A stretch of DNA of 64,000 bases from Obelidium mucronatum (lineage: Eukaryota > Chytridiomycota > Chytridiomycetes > Chytridiales > Chytriomycetaceae). Each line of letters begins with the position of its first letter. Positions within the stretch are counted from its first letter, which is position 1. Shown here piece after piece: positions 48,284 through 59,562 of this stretch. Under the pieces are notes generated by a model. The model had not been told where the DNA came from. It did not search any database and worked only from the letters and a program-made list of their open reading frames with translations. The stretch covers positions 62,001 through 126,000 of the forward strand of contig JAIVFH010000035.1 of the NCBI GenBank assembly GCA_025765595.1, read 5' to 3'. A program made the position numbers and the translations under genes.

Positions 48284-51200
48284 ATGGAGAATGTTTTGAT
48301 TGGGCCGCTGCTCAGCGCGTCGCAGGACACGTGGCTGCGCGGGCTTCTCTTTGGCGCCGGACTCGTGCTGACGCTGCAGTTTGTGGCTGTGCTCGGGGCG
48401 TGTCTCGTGCTCTTTGATCCGCTGCGCGAGACGGTGGCGCAGGCCGCAGCGCCGCCGCGGCCGCCGCGGGCTGCGCCGCCGGCGCCGACAGCGCGCGACG
48501 CCGGCGCGTGGCCGCCGCAGACGGCTGCGGCGCTCGAGGCCGCCCTCGCGCCAGCAACAACAACAACAACAACAGCGCCGTTCGAGTGGGACGCGCCGGC
48601 CGCCGCCGCCGCCGCCGCCGCGGACACCGACACCGCCGCGTGGCTCAACGTCGTCGTCGCGCGCTTCTTCCTGGCGCTGCGCGACTCGGCGCTGTTCAAA
48701 GACAAAATCTGCGCGAAGCTGATGGACCGCCTCAACTCGAAGCTGCTTGCGAGCCAGAACATGTTTGTCGTGAGTGCTGTGCTGTGCTGCGTCCACGCGC
48801 GCGTCGTTGCTTACTCCTTCCTCCATCTGCATGCAGTCACACGTGCGTCTGCACGACCTGTCGCTGGGAGACAATGTCCCCCGCATCCTGGGCGTGCGAA
48901 TGCTCAAGGGCCTGACGGAAGATCTGGCTGTGGTACGTGCATCCATCGCCGCTTTCAAAATCAAACAGGCGACTGAACTGGTTGTCGGCTAGGCTCTCGA
49001 AGTGGACTTTGTTTACGAAGGTGGCGCCAGTGTTGGAATTGAACCCACTCTCACCAGAGGCCAACCAATTCCCGTTCGCGTTAGCATAAACTCTCTCAAA
49101 GGAAAGGTGCGCAGGACAAGAAATTTCGTTGAATGTTTGTTGACTTTGGTCTTGCATTAGCTCAGAATTCGAGTTCCTGCCATAGGATACTCGGACATGT
49201 TCTCTGTCGCATTTCTCGAAGATCCTGGTGTGAGTTTCAAAGTAGAGGCTCCTACGATTACGGTGGGCGATAACGACTTGGTTCGTGGTATGGTATCCTC
49301 TGTTCTGTCAGAAATCATTCGTCGTGTGTTTTTGGACATGTGGGTGTTACCTGCTTGGAGGACGTTCTTCTTGCCCCTCATGATTCCATCCGAAGAGGTT
49401 CGATCGCAAAGTATCCTTCACAAAGTGTTGCTGACACTTTTTTTTTCCAGGAAGAAATGCTACGAATGGATGAAGTGAATCGCAACTCCCGGGATGCAAA
49501 AACAATAGTTGGTCCAATCACTGCAAAAATTCCAAAAGCTGCCGAATATTTTGCAACAGTTCGTTCAAAGCGGTATCCCGACCTGTATCCCCCGCCAACA
49601 TCGTCAACCCTTTCTCCTCCATCGAATCAACAGACGGGATTAAAAATATTTGATATTGTTGACTCCGCCAAGTTTCCCGTATCAATCGCATTGGATTCTA
49701 CTTCAGTTGGGGTCTTGGCAACTTTAGAAGAAACAATGGTCAAAAGTTGTCAATCCATCATTCAAGAAGTTGCGACGCGAAATAATAATCTAGTGTTGGG
49801 CCCCAACGGAAGTGCTACTATCAATACAAATACGGATTGGAAGACTGTCAAGAGCGGAAGTGGCATTGTCGTTCGCAAATGTACAAAAAAGTTGGAAGGA
49901 TTTGCTAGTACTGATATTAACTGGGCAAGCGTCACGATAAACTGCGATTCGGAACGAGTCTTTGTGGTATTGAGCCTCTTCCATGCCTTGTTACACACAT
50001 TCTCAGCCCCGTTATTCGATTAGATCTTGTCCAACCCCGAATATTTGCGTCATGTTGAGGGATCTTATGTGGAGTCAACTGTTTTGAAGCAATATGGTAT
50101 GAGTATACTGCGTTTGATCGACATAACTGAAAGTCCAATTAGACGAAAGTCGCTCAATTCGTCAAAGTACTTTCAAACTGGGTAAAGCCGGAACGAAAGC
50201 ATACACCGTATTTGAAGTTCTGAAGCGAATTCCTGCACCATCATCTGCCAATAGCCTGGAGCCAAGCCCATTAGACTCGTTCTTGATTATTTCACGTAGC
50301 GTTGCTTCGTTTAAAGATGAAGAAGAAGATGGCGTTATATTGGATTTGGAAAGTAATCCTGAACAGCTGGGGTTAGAGCCGCCAGCTCAAAATTCTCGCT
50401 CAACGTCACCGGCAAGACAACCAACAACCTCTGCTGCAAATGCATCCGGTTCCAGCCTGGAGCGCACTCCGACAATTGCCTCCACTCAAACTCCAGAGCC
50501 TCCTCCAACATCTTCAGCCCCTCCCTCGCCTTCCAAGAAGGCAGCCACGATGATTCTTGAAACAGCCACCTCAATCGCCGCCCAAACTACCGCCCCCATA
50601 TTTGCGCCCTCCCGCAAAAGTAGTCTTCAACCAACGCCCACACTCTGTACAGTTTATCTGCAAGCGTTTCTTGTCGAACCAACGCCCACCGATCCAAATA
50701 CTTGTACTGTCACCATGATTTCCCAACTCTCACCAGATCTATCAAAACTCGAAACAAACTTCACAACATGCAAGAAAATCAAAAGTTTTGTGGAAGAGTA
50801 TATAAGCCATGTTGATGGACTGGCGAATGGTGGTGCCAGCAAAAGCGGAGGCGATACTGGTTCGATTACGGGTTCTGGTTTGGATACTGACTTGGGCAGG
50901 CGAAAGATTGGAGGAACTCTTGTGGACTATGCGACGAAAGGGCAAGAACTCAAGAATTTCTTGTCGTCTACTGCGTCTAGTTATCTGAAGAGTGGGAAAA
51001 TGAAGGGTTGGGGTGGTGCTGCCGGTGCTGCCGCTGTTGGTGGTGGTAGTTCAGGTTCTGGAACGTCTGGTGTGGCTAATGGCAGCACTCTATCGGGGAC
51101 TGGCGGGGACGAGGATGAGGAAGCATCAGAGTACGAGGATACTGCCACTGAATTTGTGACTGTAAAAGCTCGTGGGTTTGATGGATCTGAACAAGGGACG

Positions 51201-53055
51201 ATCGCTAGTCGTAATACGGAAAATAGTGCTACTAGTAGTAGCAATAGTAGTCGCGTGGCTCAGCAAATGAAGCAAGGTGTTGACTTGGTAGCCTCCATGG
51301 CAAAAACAATGAAGCGACCTCCGTCGATGGGTTTCATTACTCGCGCCGTAACTGTTGCTGCAGGAGGAGTGAGTCAGCAAGTCACTGGAGACGAGGACTG
51401 GGATTCCACTGCGTCAAATGGCGGAAAGAGAAGCAAATCAGGCTCGATTGCACCCAGTGAGCCGTTTTCAATTGGAACCCCGCCCGAATCAGTGTCTTTT
51501 ATGGCCAAGCGGGTGTTGGGTAAAGATATCATCAAGGAGGTTGTTGTTTTTCGCAGAGAGGATTATCCCGACTCTGTTGAATTAGCCTGGGAATTTGTCT
51601 TGCAAGCCGAGCAGTCGATTATGTTTGGATTAACTTTCCGTCCAACCGGGTCCGATGGAAGGGATTTGTCTTACTTGTTTCCAGGCAGTATCACAGAATA
51701 TGGAACTCGGCAGATTATTCCCCAATCATCAGTGACAACTGGTGTTCTTCCTTCGTGTCGCGGAAATATATGCCTGTCTTCATTTGGCTCAGGAACATTT
51801 GTCTTTTCTTGGGATAATCTCAATGGGAACAAGAAGCAAGAAAAGGAGTTTTCCTTCCGTTCCTTGTTTAGGACGTTTGAGGTCCCGCGACCATTCCCTT
51901 CGCTGATGGATAGTCTTGTGCGGGGAGAGTTTGGGTTTGATCGGTTCGGCAGAGGCCAGCACAATTCAGGGATGTTGGGTGAAGTGACCATTAACCGCAA
52001 GTCTTTGTTCCGAGTCTGCTTGGTTTACGACCAATCGATGGAAGCATTCTCTGATGAAGGCGAACCGGAGACGTGTACATTCTTGGCTTGGGATTTTTCA
52101 ACGAATGGATTGGAGGTTATGTTTGGTGTTACTTTCTATGCTGCTGCGGAAAGTGCATCTGGTGGTGGTGGCGGTGGTGGTGGTGGTGGTGGTGGGATTA
52201 CAAACGCGGGCATAAGTGACGCTAAGTTGATGATGGATTCTGATGAAGGGAGCACACGAACTGACGAATCAGTCAAATGTAAAGGTTTTTTTTTCTCTCT
52301 CTTTAGTGAGTAGCTCGAAAACTTAAAACCTTTTATTCATAGCACCCCCGCTGGATACAGACACATTAATCGGGACTTTGGAAAAGAGTGGTCCCGTCAA
52401 CGCGCCCCCACCCGCAAAACCATCTCGCAAGACTGCTCAGTCTGGAAGTAATCCTGTTTCACCAGTACCAGTTGCAGGGAAAATGTCACTAGCAGCACGA
52501 TTGGAAGCTGTTGCGGCTAGAGAACATGCCCCAATTTCAGCAACGGACTCTGTGTCGTCAATTGACTCAGGACCCAAAGCAGCAGCTGTACCTGATACAA
52601 CCAGCAGCAGTTCGTCGCATTCTCGCCAAACGTCCTCTTCGCTGTTTTCAAATCGTCCAGTGGCTATTCCAATTGTCCCAATGAGTAAAGTGAAAACAAA
52701 CGTTGGATCAACTCAGTCTGGAACCCTTGCGATTACTGGTATGGGGAACAAGAAGGGAGTGTATGCATTCGTGTGGGATAATACTGCGTCTGTGATGTTG
52801 CCGAAGGTTGTTTCGTTTAGAGCTGGATTGGTGACAACAGTGGTTCCTGCTGCTGCGGCTGCTGGTCGTCATCGGCAACAGGAGCCACAGCAGCCAGTAC
52901 CAGTACTGGTGCCTATCGATAACCCTGTTCAAGAGATGGAAAGTCTTGAAAATACAAGCCGCCCTCATTCTCACGATGAACGGCCGAGTGTTCTGGCGGA
53001 AGCCAGAGTATCTGAAGTAATAACTTCAGCGACTGACAATCCGTGGGCATCATAA
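48284..53055 (+). CDS. Membrane-anchored SMP - START-like - tandem GOLD-like lipid-transfer protein
   Basis: Eight exons: 48284-48769, 48837-48932, 48993-49106, 49161-49397, 49451-49963, 50024-50096, 50143-52284, 52343-53055; 1457 residues, phases consistent. An N-terminal membrane helix (LRGLLFGAGLVLTLQFVAVL) and Ala/Pro linker precede an SMP-like lipid-transfer domain, residues ~120-300 ('WLNVVVARFFLALRDS', 'LSLGDNVPRILGVRML', 'VDFVYEGGASVGIEP', 'GMVSSVLSEIIRRVF'). A START-like domain follows, residues ~375-730, broken by a disordered insertion ('SNPEYLRHVEGSYVESTVL', 'FLIISRSVASF', 'VTMISQLSPDLSK'). Two GOLD-like sandwiches end it: ~960-1070 ('WEFVLQAEQSIMFGLTF', 'FVFSWDN') and ~1145-1375 ('LAWDFSTNGLEVMFGVTF', a Gly11-type insert, 'VYAFVWDNTASVMLPK'). 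An ER membrane-contact-site lipid transporter is inferred. SMP proteins do not normally carry START and GOLD parts. Confidence 0.75.
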
Positions 53056-53114
53056 AATTGTTTTAGATAGTCTCATAAAGAATATAGTTGTACACAAATT
53101 TATTTAACATGGTT

Positions 53115-54020
53115 TTATCGCCTGCCGATTGTGAAGGGGGCAAAGTTTTGAACAACGACCTTGTCATCATTTTTCAACAGTGCTTCATCACTCTTCCCAG
53201 CCCTTGGATTACGTTCCAGGCTACCACTACTCCGCAAACTCTCACGGTCATTTTCCAACGCTTCAGCAAGTTCCATCCGAAACAACCCCTTTGCACGCCA
53301 AGTCATCCACGATCCACAACCGCTACACACCAGCGCTGCAGCCAAGAAAAGGGGCTCATATACAGAAACCGTGGTAGTAATCTGGAACTGTGAAAGCTCA
53401 GCCATAATCAAGTTATTCAAACTGCTTGAAAATGCAATTGTGCTGGCAAGAGCAATGACAAGGGTTCCAGTCGAACAGCAAAAGAGTATACAAGCCGCTC
53501 CCATAAGCCGTAGGGCTAGCTTCTTCCCAGCCGTGTTGAGGCGGACACGCGCGAATGCCGTGGTACCAATGCAGCCTACAAGGAGCGCCATTGTGAACGC
53601 AAGGGAAAGGAATGCCATTGGATTGAAGGACGCAGGTAAGAGAGCGGCGGCATCGAATGGATCGATTGTCCCTGGCGTCTGCATGGACACAACACTGCTT
53701 GGAGGTTTGAGGAGGCTCTTTCCAGGCACTATTAGGAAAGGCGTGAATTTTGGCTTGGCGATGCATTTTGGATTGTTTCCGTTTGTCAGGTAACAAAGCC
53801 CCCAGTTTGTCAGTTTGACGGAAGTGTAGCCGGAGGGTGGGGTGTAAACTTTGGGGTTTGCGGTTGACGTTAAAGTGACGCTTGCTACTTGGGCAAGGAT
53901 CGCAGGGGATGATGTGGCGCCGCCGATAAAGGAGGTTGTTGCAAAGAGGCTGCCGAGTGTCCCCAAGATTAATCCAGAGGTCAGTGCCCCGCGGCAAGTG
54001 ATACCCTGATTCTTGCTCAT
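53115..54020 (-). CDS. Four-helix membrane protein (SUR7/PalI-like topology)
   Basis: Single exon, 301 residues. The hydrophobic segments are near residues 14-36 ('SGLILGTLGSLFATTSF'), 133-155 ('MAFLSLAFTMALLVGCIG'), 167-190 ('LMGAACILFCCSTGTLVIAL') and 212-230 ('PLFLAAALVCSGCGSW'). The first extracellular loop (~95 residues) contains 'WGLCYLTNG', a Cys-containing block typical of SUR7/PalI proteins, in which a W-x(n)-G-x-C pattern is common. The tail is charged. Members mark cortical membrane domains or act in pH sensing. The family call rests on topology and one loop motif. Confidence 0.6.
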   Translation of the reverse strand: MSKNQGITCRGALTSGLILGTLGSLFATTSFIGGATSSPAILAQVASVTLTSTANPKVYTPPSGYTSVKLTNWGLCYLTNGNNPKCIAKPKFTPFLIVPGKSLLKPPSSVVSMQTPGTIDPFDAAALLPASFNPMAFLSLAFTMALLVGCIGTTAFARVRLNTAGKKLALRLMGAACILFCCSTGTLVIALASTIAFSSSLNNLIMAELSQFQITTTVSVYEPLFLAAALVCSGCGSWMTWRAKGLFRMELAEALENDRESLRSSGSLERNPRAGKSDEALLKNDDKVVVQNFAPFTIGRR

Positions 54021-54260
54021 TTGTTTTTCAGAATGACTTTTATTTTTTGGAGTGTAGTGCGTGAAACAGTCTTGGGTGTGGTTTCATAACTGAATTTGAA
54101 TGAAATTTTCGAACAACTTATGAATGTTTTAATGAGCTATTTCAAAATTGCCATTTGGACGATTAATTCTTATATGGGGCGGGGGCTCCTGATGACGGCG
54201 CTGGTCTGCAAAAAAAAAAAGAGTTGGAGGCCAAATCAATCAAAGTTTTCATGATTACTG

Positions 54261-54981
54261 AGCTTTATTTTCACAATTGATCACCAAATATGAGCATAAA
54301 GTCGGTATCCAGATGCATGCAAGAAGGTAATGTTATCAGTTCTTCTGCGGACATGGTTGAGTCACCATCGCGGCTGGTGCTTGAGCCGGTCTCTGAGGGA
54401 GCGTGCAGATGCATAGAAGAAAGGGAACAGTTGGAAAGCACGCTCTGAGAAGATGAAAGGCTGATGCCGAATTCGGGGGTTGCTGATCGCGATAATGGCT
54501 GCGCAACGTGTTCTTGGTGTTTGGAACTAGAAAGCTGGCTGATCGACGGTGCTTCGAACGAAGGCTTGAACGGACGATCGTCCCGCGGCTGAAACAGATA
54601 TTCGATGCTGCTGGCGTTGGCCGAGTGGTTGGCGGCGCTGAGAGGCAACGGTTCGAACCCGGCAGTGGGCATCACATCACACGCCGCTTCGCCCATTGCA
54701 ATCTCAATCTCAGTCCCAGTCAGACACGGTGAGTCCAGCGCTGCCTCCCGCTTCAGCTGCTCGCTGCAAATCGGACAGCACCAGAAGCGGGGTACTTTGT
54801 CCAGCTGCAGTCCCACACATCCACAATGCAGCCAGTCCTTGCATTCAGAGCATTGCACCATCGGATCATCGTTGTGCGATTCGAGGCGCTTGCATATGCA
54901 ATTGACTGTATCATCGTCGGAATCAGAATCGGAACTGTCAAAGCACAGATGCAATAGTGGTCTAGGGTGAGATGGACTCAT
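54261..54981 (-). repeat. Inverted duplicate unit, copy 2 (721 bp)
   Basis: Reverse complement of the 44670-45390 unit, bounded exactly at the ATG and just past the AATAAAGCT signal. No poly(A) tail or target-site duplication was recognised beside it. Confidence 0.9.
54271..54981 (-). CDS. PHD-finger protein, copy 2 (inverted)
   Basis: Single exon, 236 residues, the same product as 44670-45380 except for two adjacent residues near the C-terminus. The PHD ligands are all intact and no stop or frameshift is present, so this copy may be functional. Four other base differences I saw are synonymous. The 5' flank upstream of the ATG is unrelated to that of copy 1, so the promoter differs. Confidence 0.85.
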   Translation of the reverse strand: MSPSHPRPLLHLCFDSSDSDSDDDTVNCICKRLESHNDDPMVQCSECKDWLHCGCVGLQLDKVPRFWCCPICSEQLKREAALDSPCLTGTEIEIAMGEAACDVMPTAGFEPLPLSAANHSANASSIEYLFQPRDDRPFKPSFEAPSISQLSSSKHQEHVAQPLSRSATPEFGISLSSSQSVLSNCSLSSMHLHAPSETGSSTSRDGDSTMSAEELITLPSCMHLDTDFMLIFGDQL

Positions 54982-55689
54982 TTTGGAAAATTAATTTCTG
55001 TTCGGACGTGTCTTGATCGTGCCATCACTTTGACGTTTTAAAGGAACCAAGGCTACGCCGCCAGCCCCCCTACCGATCATACTTCTATCGAAAATTGATT
55101 GCATGTTTGATTCTACATAACATTGTAATTTGATAGAATTCCAACTGAAAGTTTCCCCATCAAATTACAACAGAGCTGGCGATTGCCATTCTATAAGAAG
55201 GTCGATTGGAAGAAAAATGAAAGAGAATAGTAATTGAGCACTTCACAGGATGTGCCAAAAAATTGAGTGTCTGGATTAAATAATGCGAAAAAAAGAAATA
55301 CCCAAACGGAGCCACAGGGAGCCCATGGCTCCCCCCACTCATTGCGAGCCGTTAAAATAAAGATGACTCCAATTGCTGTTCAGAAATTTTGGAGCTGATA
55401 CTTTTCGTTGTTGTTCAGACAAGCTATGGCTTTAACATTACGGCCAAGACCCGTAGTAGACCCGTTGCCCTCAAAAACATTTCAAAAAAAATAAGAATGC
55501 GGAGGCAAACCTTTGTTCTCATCTTTTGTTTTTTTGAAAAGTATATATTAAGAGCCCCCCCCCCCCCCCCCCCCCCCCAAACCAAAAAATGCTTACCCAC
55601 CTCCATTTTCACCAAAAACAACAGCACCGCCCAACCGCTTGCACCACAACATTGAAACTTTACAGAAATTAAGAAAAACATATTGCTAA
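54982..55689. other. Gene-free intergenic stretch with C-run
   Basis: About 700 bp with no supportable gene. It contains a C24 homopolymer at 55555-55578. The open frames here are short and compositionally random. It separates the gene-dense part of the window from the transposon-derived part. Confidence 0.5.
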
Positions 55690-55848
55690 AACCAAATATT
55701 TCAGACTCAACACAGGTGTCACTGATGCTTTTGCACTGAACCGTGCATCTTGTTATAGTTTTAAGAAAGTTTCTTCCAGTTTATTCTTTGACAACATCCT
55801 TAAATAGGAATTCTAAAATACTAAATAAACACTAAAGATTCATCACAC
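55690..55848 (-). repeat. Possible 3' LTR of the copia element
   Basis: On the minus strand a purine tract AGGGGAG (55848-55854) is followed by TGTGATGAATC, the expected junction of polypurine tract and LTR. Within the next ~130 bases come a TATTTAAG TATA-like site and AATAAA. No second LTR copy was found, so the outer boundary is a guess. Confidence 0.35.
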
Positions 55849-55869
55849 TCCCCTCAAAGGTAATAACTT

Positions 55870-57250
55870 ATGTCTCAAACTTTAGATGCATCCTGCCATT
55901 GAAAATCCTGTAGACCGACCACTGAACAGCATCTTTTAACTTCGTTTTGACCGACTCCTTTGCTTAGAAAATCAGCCAGTTGGTAATATTGTCTTGGGAT
56001 CCAAAGAAAGCGTATATGGTTCCAATTTCTTCAACCGCCGTGTATTTGATGTCCATGTGTTTAGATTTCAGTCAGTTGGCTCCGCTTTTGATGTTGCAAA
56101 CGCACATTAGATTATCTGATTTCTTGGAAGTAGGTTTGTCTTGTTTGTAGCCTTAAAATTCCATGTTGTTTCTAGTCCATCTGACCTTGCGAGAGTTGGA
56201 GTGAGCTGCATCAATTTCCGCTGTAGTAGATGAGTCGTTTACGTTTGCTTGGAGAAAACTTTTGAGCAATAAAAGCGCATGCTCCCAACATAATTAGTTG
56301 TCTGGTTGTAGATTTTCTTGCTATCTTATTGCGCGCGCAGTCCTGAACTGGACTTTGCTCACAAAATGAACGAGCAAAAAAATGGAGATCAAAAAGTGCG
56401 TCGACCAATCACATCGCAGCAACCACCCAACAGCCCTCCTACAGCTGTACTTAGCTGCCAGTCTTGCACACTTAGCATTACAACAATCACCAAGCTATTA
56501 TTTATAATGCCTAACTAACAAAACATCAATCCATGGTAACCCTTCTTCAATTGGATCCTGAGCAACCAACCACAAGAACCAGGTGTCTTTCTCCCTGAGC
56601 ATCTACAACCAAAGCCAGCTGCCTTGCACATTTCGAAACCCATATTGCTGTTGAATTGCAGCCCAGACTTCAACTCCAGTGAAGGCGCTAATTCACTGGA
56701 TTTTCCAAACACATGTTTTTACAATGACGTAATACACGTAAAGATGAAGTAAAGATGATCTTTTATGTCAACTAATGCAAATAACACATCTCGATGTCCA
56801 TTGACAGCAACGCAGTTATTTTATTTGGGTGGTCTTCATACATTTCATTTCGCAAAAATCCAGTTTCGAAAAAAACAGCCAATATCTAAGGCCCAATCAG
56901 AATTTGAGTATCCTTCTAGAAGGAAATCTTCCTCTGGAACATGTTTACACACAAGTGGCAGGGATTTAGATCCATTAATAAAGGGTAGTAGATACTGAAA
57001 TTGCAGCCAATGTACTTTTGATGGGTTCCTTGCATGTCGACGTAGTTTTCCAGACACAAATAGCAGATCTGGTCTTGTTCTGACATAGTTCATCATTCCT
57101 ACACCCCCTGGTAAGTCTCTTGTTTCCATATATGCTGCGTCTTTGTCGTCCTGGGAATACAAGCTGTCAAATTTGTCTTGATTGGCTTTGTTCCATGGGA
57201 CTGCTTTTGTATTGAGTTTTCCATTTGGTAGCATTGGATTGTCACAGAAT
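55870..57250 (-). pseudogene. Copia RNase H / C-terminal pol remnant
   Basis: Recognisable pieces are 'MNYVRTRPDLLFVSGKLRRH', 'GYSNSDWALD' and, further on, 'TTAEIDAAHS' and 'SKHMDIKYTAVEE'. These are hallmarks of the copia RNase H domain (TRPD, GYSDSDWA and KHIDI motifs). Stops and frame changes separate them. Confidence 0.75.
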
Positions 57251-58056
57251 TCTGAATAATTTTGGTAAGATAATGTTCTTGATCAATTGAAATCTCTGTG
57301 TCTGGTATCTTCTCAATTCTGAATCCTGTGAAGGTTCCGGCTCCTCGCATGAATTTGATATTAAAATGCGTCTTCAAATATTCCAAAAATTGGTCCATAT
57401 CCGCTTCTGTCCCTTTATCACCCTGCAATAGCATGAGTGTGAAGAATCAGCTTTGATTCGTTATCAAGTTTCTTGAAGGTTCCTGGTTCAGCTTTGTTTT
57501 CAATAAATCCATATTCCTTGACGATTTTGAAGAACGGTAGCTCCCATAAACATTCTTGAGAAATCTCAGCACCCATTTTCCCAGTGGTGTTTTAAATCCA
57601 AATGGAACATGGGCATTTATATCACAATCTGCTTTGGCTTGGAGATGTGATGCTTCAACGTCGAGCCCTATCATGGACATATTGCGTTGATTTCCAATTC
57701 AATTTGAAGCATCAACCAATCCACGTGTGGAAATATGAGCCTACGCTTGGTTGTAGTCTATTCCTTTGATTTGTTTACTCCCGTCAGCCACTAATCTGGC
57801 CTTGTGTTTGTCATTGTCAGGTGGTGGGTTGTCTGGTAGCAGTTTGATGGAGAGGACCCAAATAATTCGCAATATGTTTGTTCCTGGTTCGACAGACTCA
57901 ATCCTCACCATATCAACAATCTTCCCATTCAAGAATTTTGATATTTTGGTGTTTATAGCTCTCATCCATTTGTCGTTCTTGTATGCAGCTTTTGCTGCGT
58001 TTCGGGGCCCTTTAATAGTCAGGCACACTACTTCTTCCTTTGAGAATCCAGTCTAA
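57099..58056 (-). pseudogene. Copia reverse transcriptase remnant
   Basis: The RT N-terminus is visible as 'KWMRAINTKISKFLNGKIVD', 'RIIWVLSIKLLP' and 'HKARLVADGSKQIKGIDYNQA' (57741-58028). It continues 'GLDVEASHLQAKADCDINAH', 'VPFGFKTPLGKWVLRFLKNVYG' (57447-57680) and 'TFTGFRIEKI' / 'ISIDQEHYL' (57099-57434). The pieces are in three separate frames. The YxDD catalytic segment was not found intact. Confidence 0.75.
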
Positions 58057-58156
58057 ATTCTAATAGAAACTGATATCATTTGTCTTCTGAAATTTCCACA
58101 GATACTGTGTGGTTCATTGTAAGATCAATCAATTCTACATCAATGATAAAGACTTT

Positions 58157-58456
58157 TTAGTTGTTGTCACCTGCTGGTTTCCTTCCAATTCCCAGACAAT
58201 CTGGTGCTACTCTGGACCTGGTTCCTCTTCTAGGAGCTGGCGTTGGGGTTGTTGCCCTTGGTGTATTTGCTGGTGACGCTGACGTTGAGGCTGGTAAATT
58301 TGGAGATGTTGGGTTGGTTGCTGATGATGACATAGGTGTTGCAAACTGCGGTGTTGATAATGTTGATGAATTTGAGTTTGTTGGGGTATCTGGAGCTGCG
58401 GTTTGTTGGTTGGCTGTTGGTGGTGATGCATTAATAATTGCTGCCTCTGCCATCAA
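58157..58456 (-). pseudogene. Copia integrase-RT linker remnant
   Basis: A Pro/Thr/Ser/Asn-rich 99-residue frame ending 'APRRGTRSRVAPDCLG'. Such an R-R-S-x-R-x-R-x-A-P block is typical of the linker just before copia reverse transcriptase. Confidence 0.55.
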
Positions 58457-58807
58457 CAGCCATCAACTCATCATCCTCCATGTCCTCTTTGATTCAGTCT
58501 GTCATTTGTTTTATCATTTCCACACGTTCCGTACTAATTCCATTGATACGGCTGGTTTCATCAAAGTGAGTGACTTTGATATTTTTGTGGAGTGGACTTG
58601 GCGAATTGATGTTCAATTGGTTTTCAATAAATATAACGTTGCGACTGGTGATGATATATTTCGGGTCATTGTCATTGATTAATCCTCAGAATCCTCCCTT
58701 CTCTTGGACTGGTAGCCAAGGCTAAGAGGACAGTCCCACAAATCTTGCTCTGACAGCTTTTACTGCTAATTTCACTTTTGCTGGCGGAATAGATTTATTG
58801 GCATTTG

Positions 58808-59430
58808 TTATTGGATGCTTTTTGTTTTGGTTCTTTTTGAGTATTCTTCCATACATAAGCAGTGTAGTGGGTGGATGTCTGTAGCCTTCGGTTTAATAGA
58901 TAGCAGCGCTTGGTAAGGTGTAACTTGATGCCCTGCAGGTATGAAACAGTTGTTTGTCATTGTTATGTTACTGTATGAGTCGGCCCATAGGTTGGCATTT
59001 GCTTTTCCATGGATGCAAGTTGCTAATGTCATTTCGGCCAGGATCCGTTGCCATCCTTCAATCTCCCCATTTGATTCATGCTCCTCTGTTCCAGTGTAGA
59101 TGATCAGGAGTCCAAGGTCCTTGCACGTTTCCTTGAACCAAGTTGGGCGGTTTTCACCTTCCTTATCCAGCACGGCTTTGTGGACTGCGAAACTTAACCA
59201 TCCCTTGCTGCCTCCAATTGATGTTAGATTATGAGGCATACATACACAGTCTAGTGATACGTATCAAAGTAAATTCTCTGGTACATAGCAGGTTCTGTCT
59301 TTGCATTTGTGACTAATCCGATGCATCTTACCCCTTCTACATGCATTGCAATGTTTGTCTCCATGACATTTGCATCCCTCTTTGTTTGTGTTTTCATCTT
59401 CTAAGTCGGCAACAGTATAGTCCAACCTGT
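58808..59430 (-). pseudogene. Copia integrase remnant
   Basis: The zinc-binding part is suggested by 'HARFGHIG' and 'CNACRRGKMHR'. The core C-terminal half follows as 'EEHESNGEIEGWQRILAEMT', 'LWADSYSNITMTNN' and 'PYQALLSIKP' (58808-59239), close to the copia pattern of N-G-x-x-E and W-A-x-A. Several frames are used. Confidence 0.75.
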
Positions 59431-59562
59431 TGCATCCGTTGAGTTTAAGGTACGGGGCACTTTGTCAACCCCAATGTGACCAAATCTTGCATGCGCCCAC
59501 TTGCGTTTGTCTTTACATTGGATCCTGTGGACAATCAAAGCGTCGTGATCTGATACAATAAA

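Noticed and set aside
48381..48915. Alternative Arg-rich frames overlapping exon 1 of the SMP protein
   Set aside because: They are shadows of GC-rich coding DNA; only the chosen frame splices into the SMP domain.
54605..54670. A tRNA-Ser or tRNA-Leu gene antisense to the PHD gene
   Set aside because: A-box and B-box consensus are perfect, but the distance is too short for an anticodon arm and no acceptor stem pairs. It is kept only as a low-interest promoter-like observation.
55389..56712. Small open frames around the C24 run and before the RNase H remnant
   Set aside because: Short, low-complexity and without similarity; several simply translate the homopolymer or copia debris in the wrong frame.
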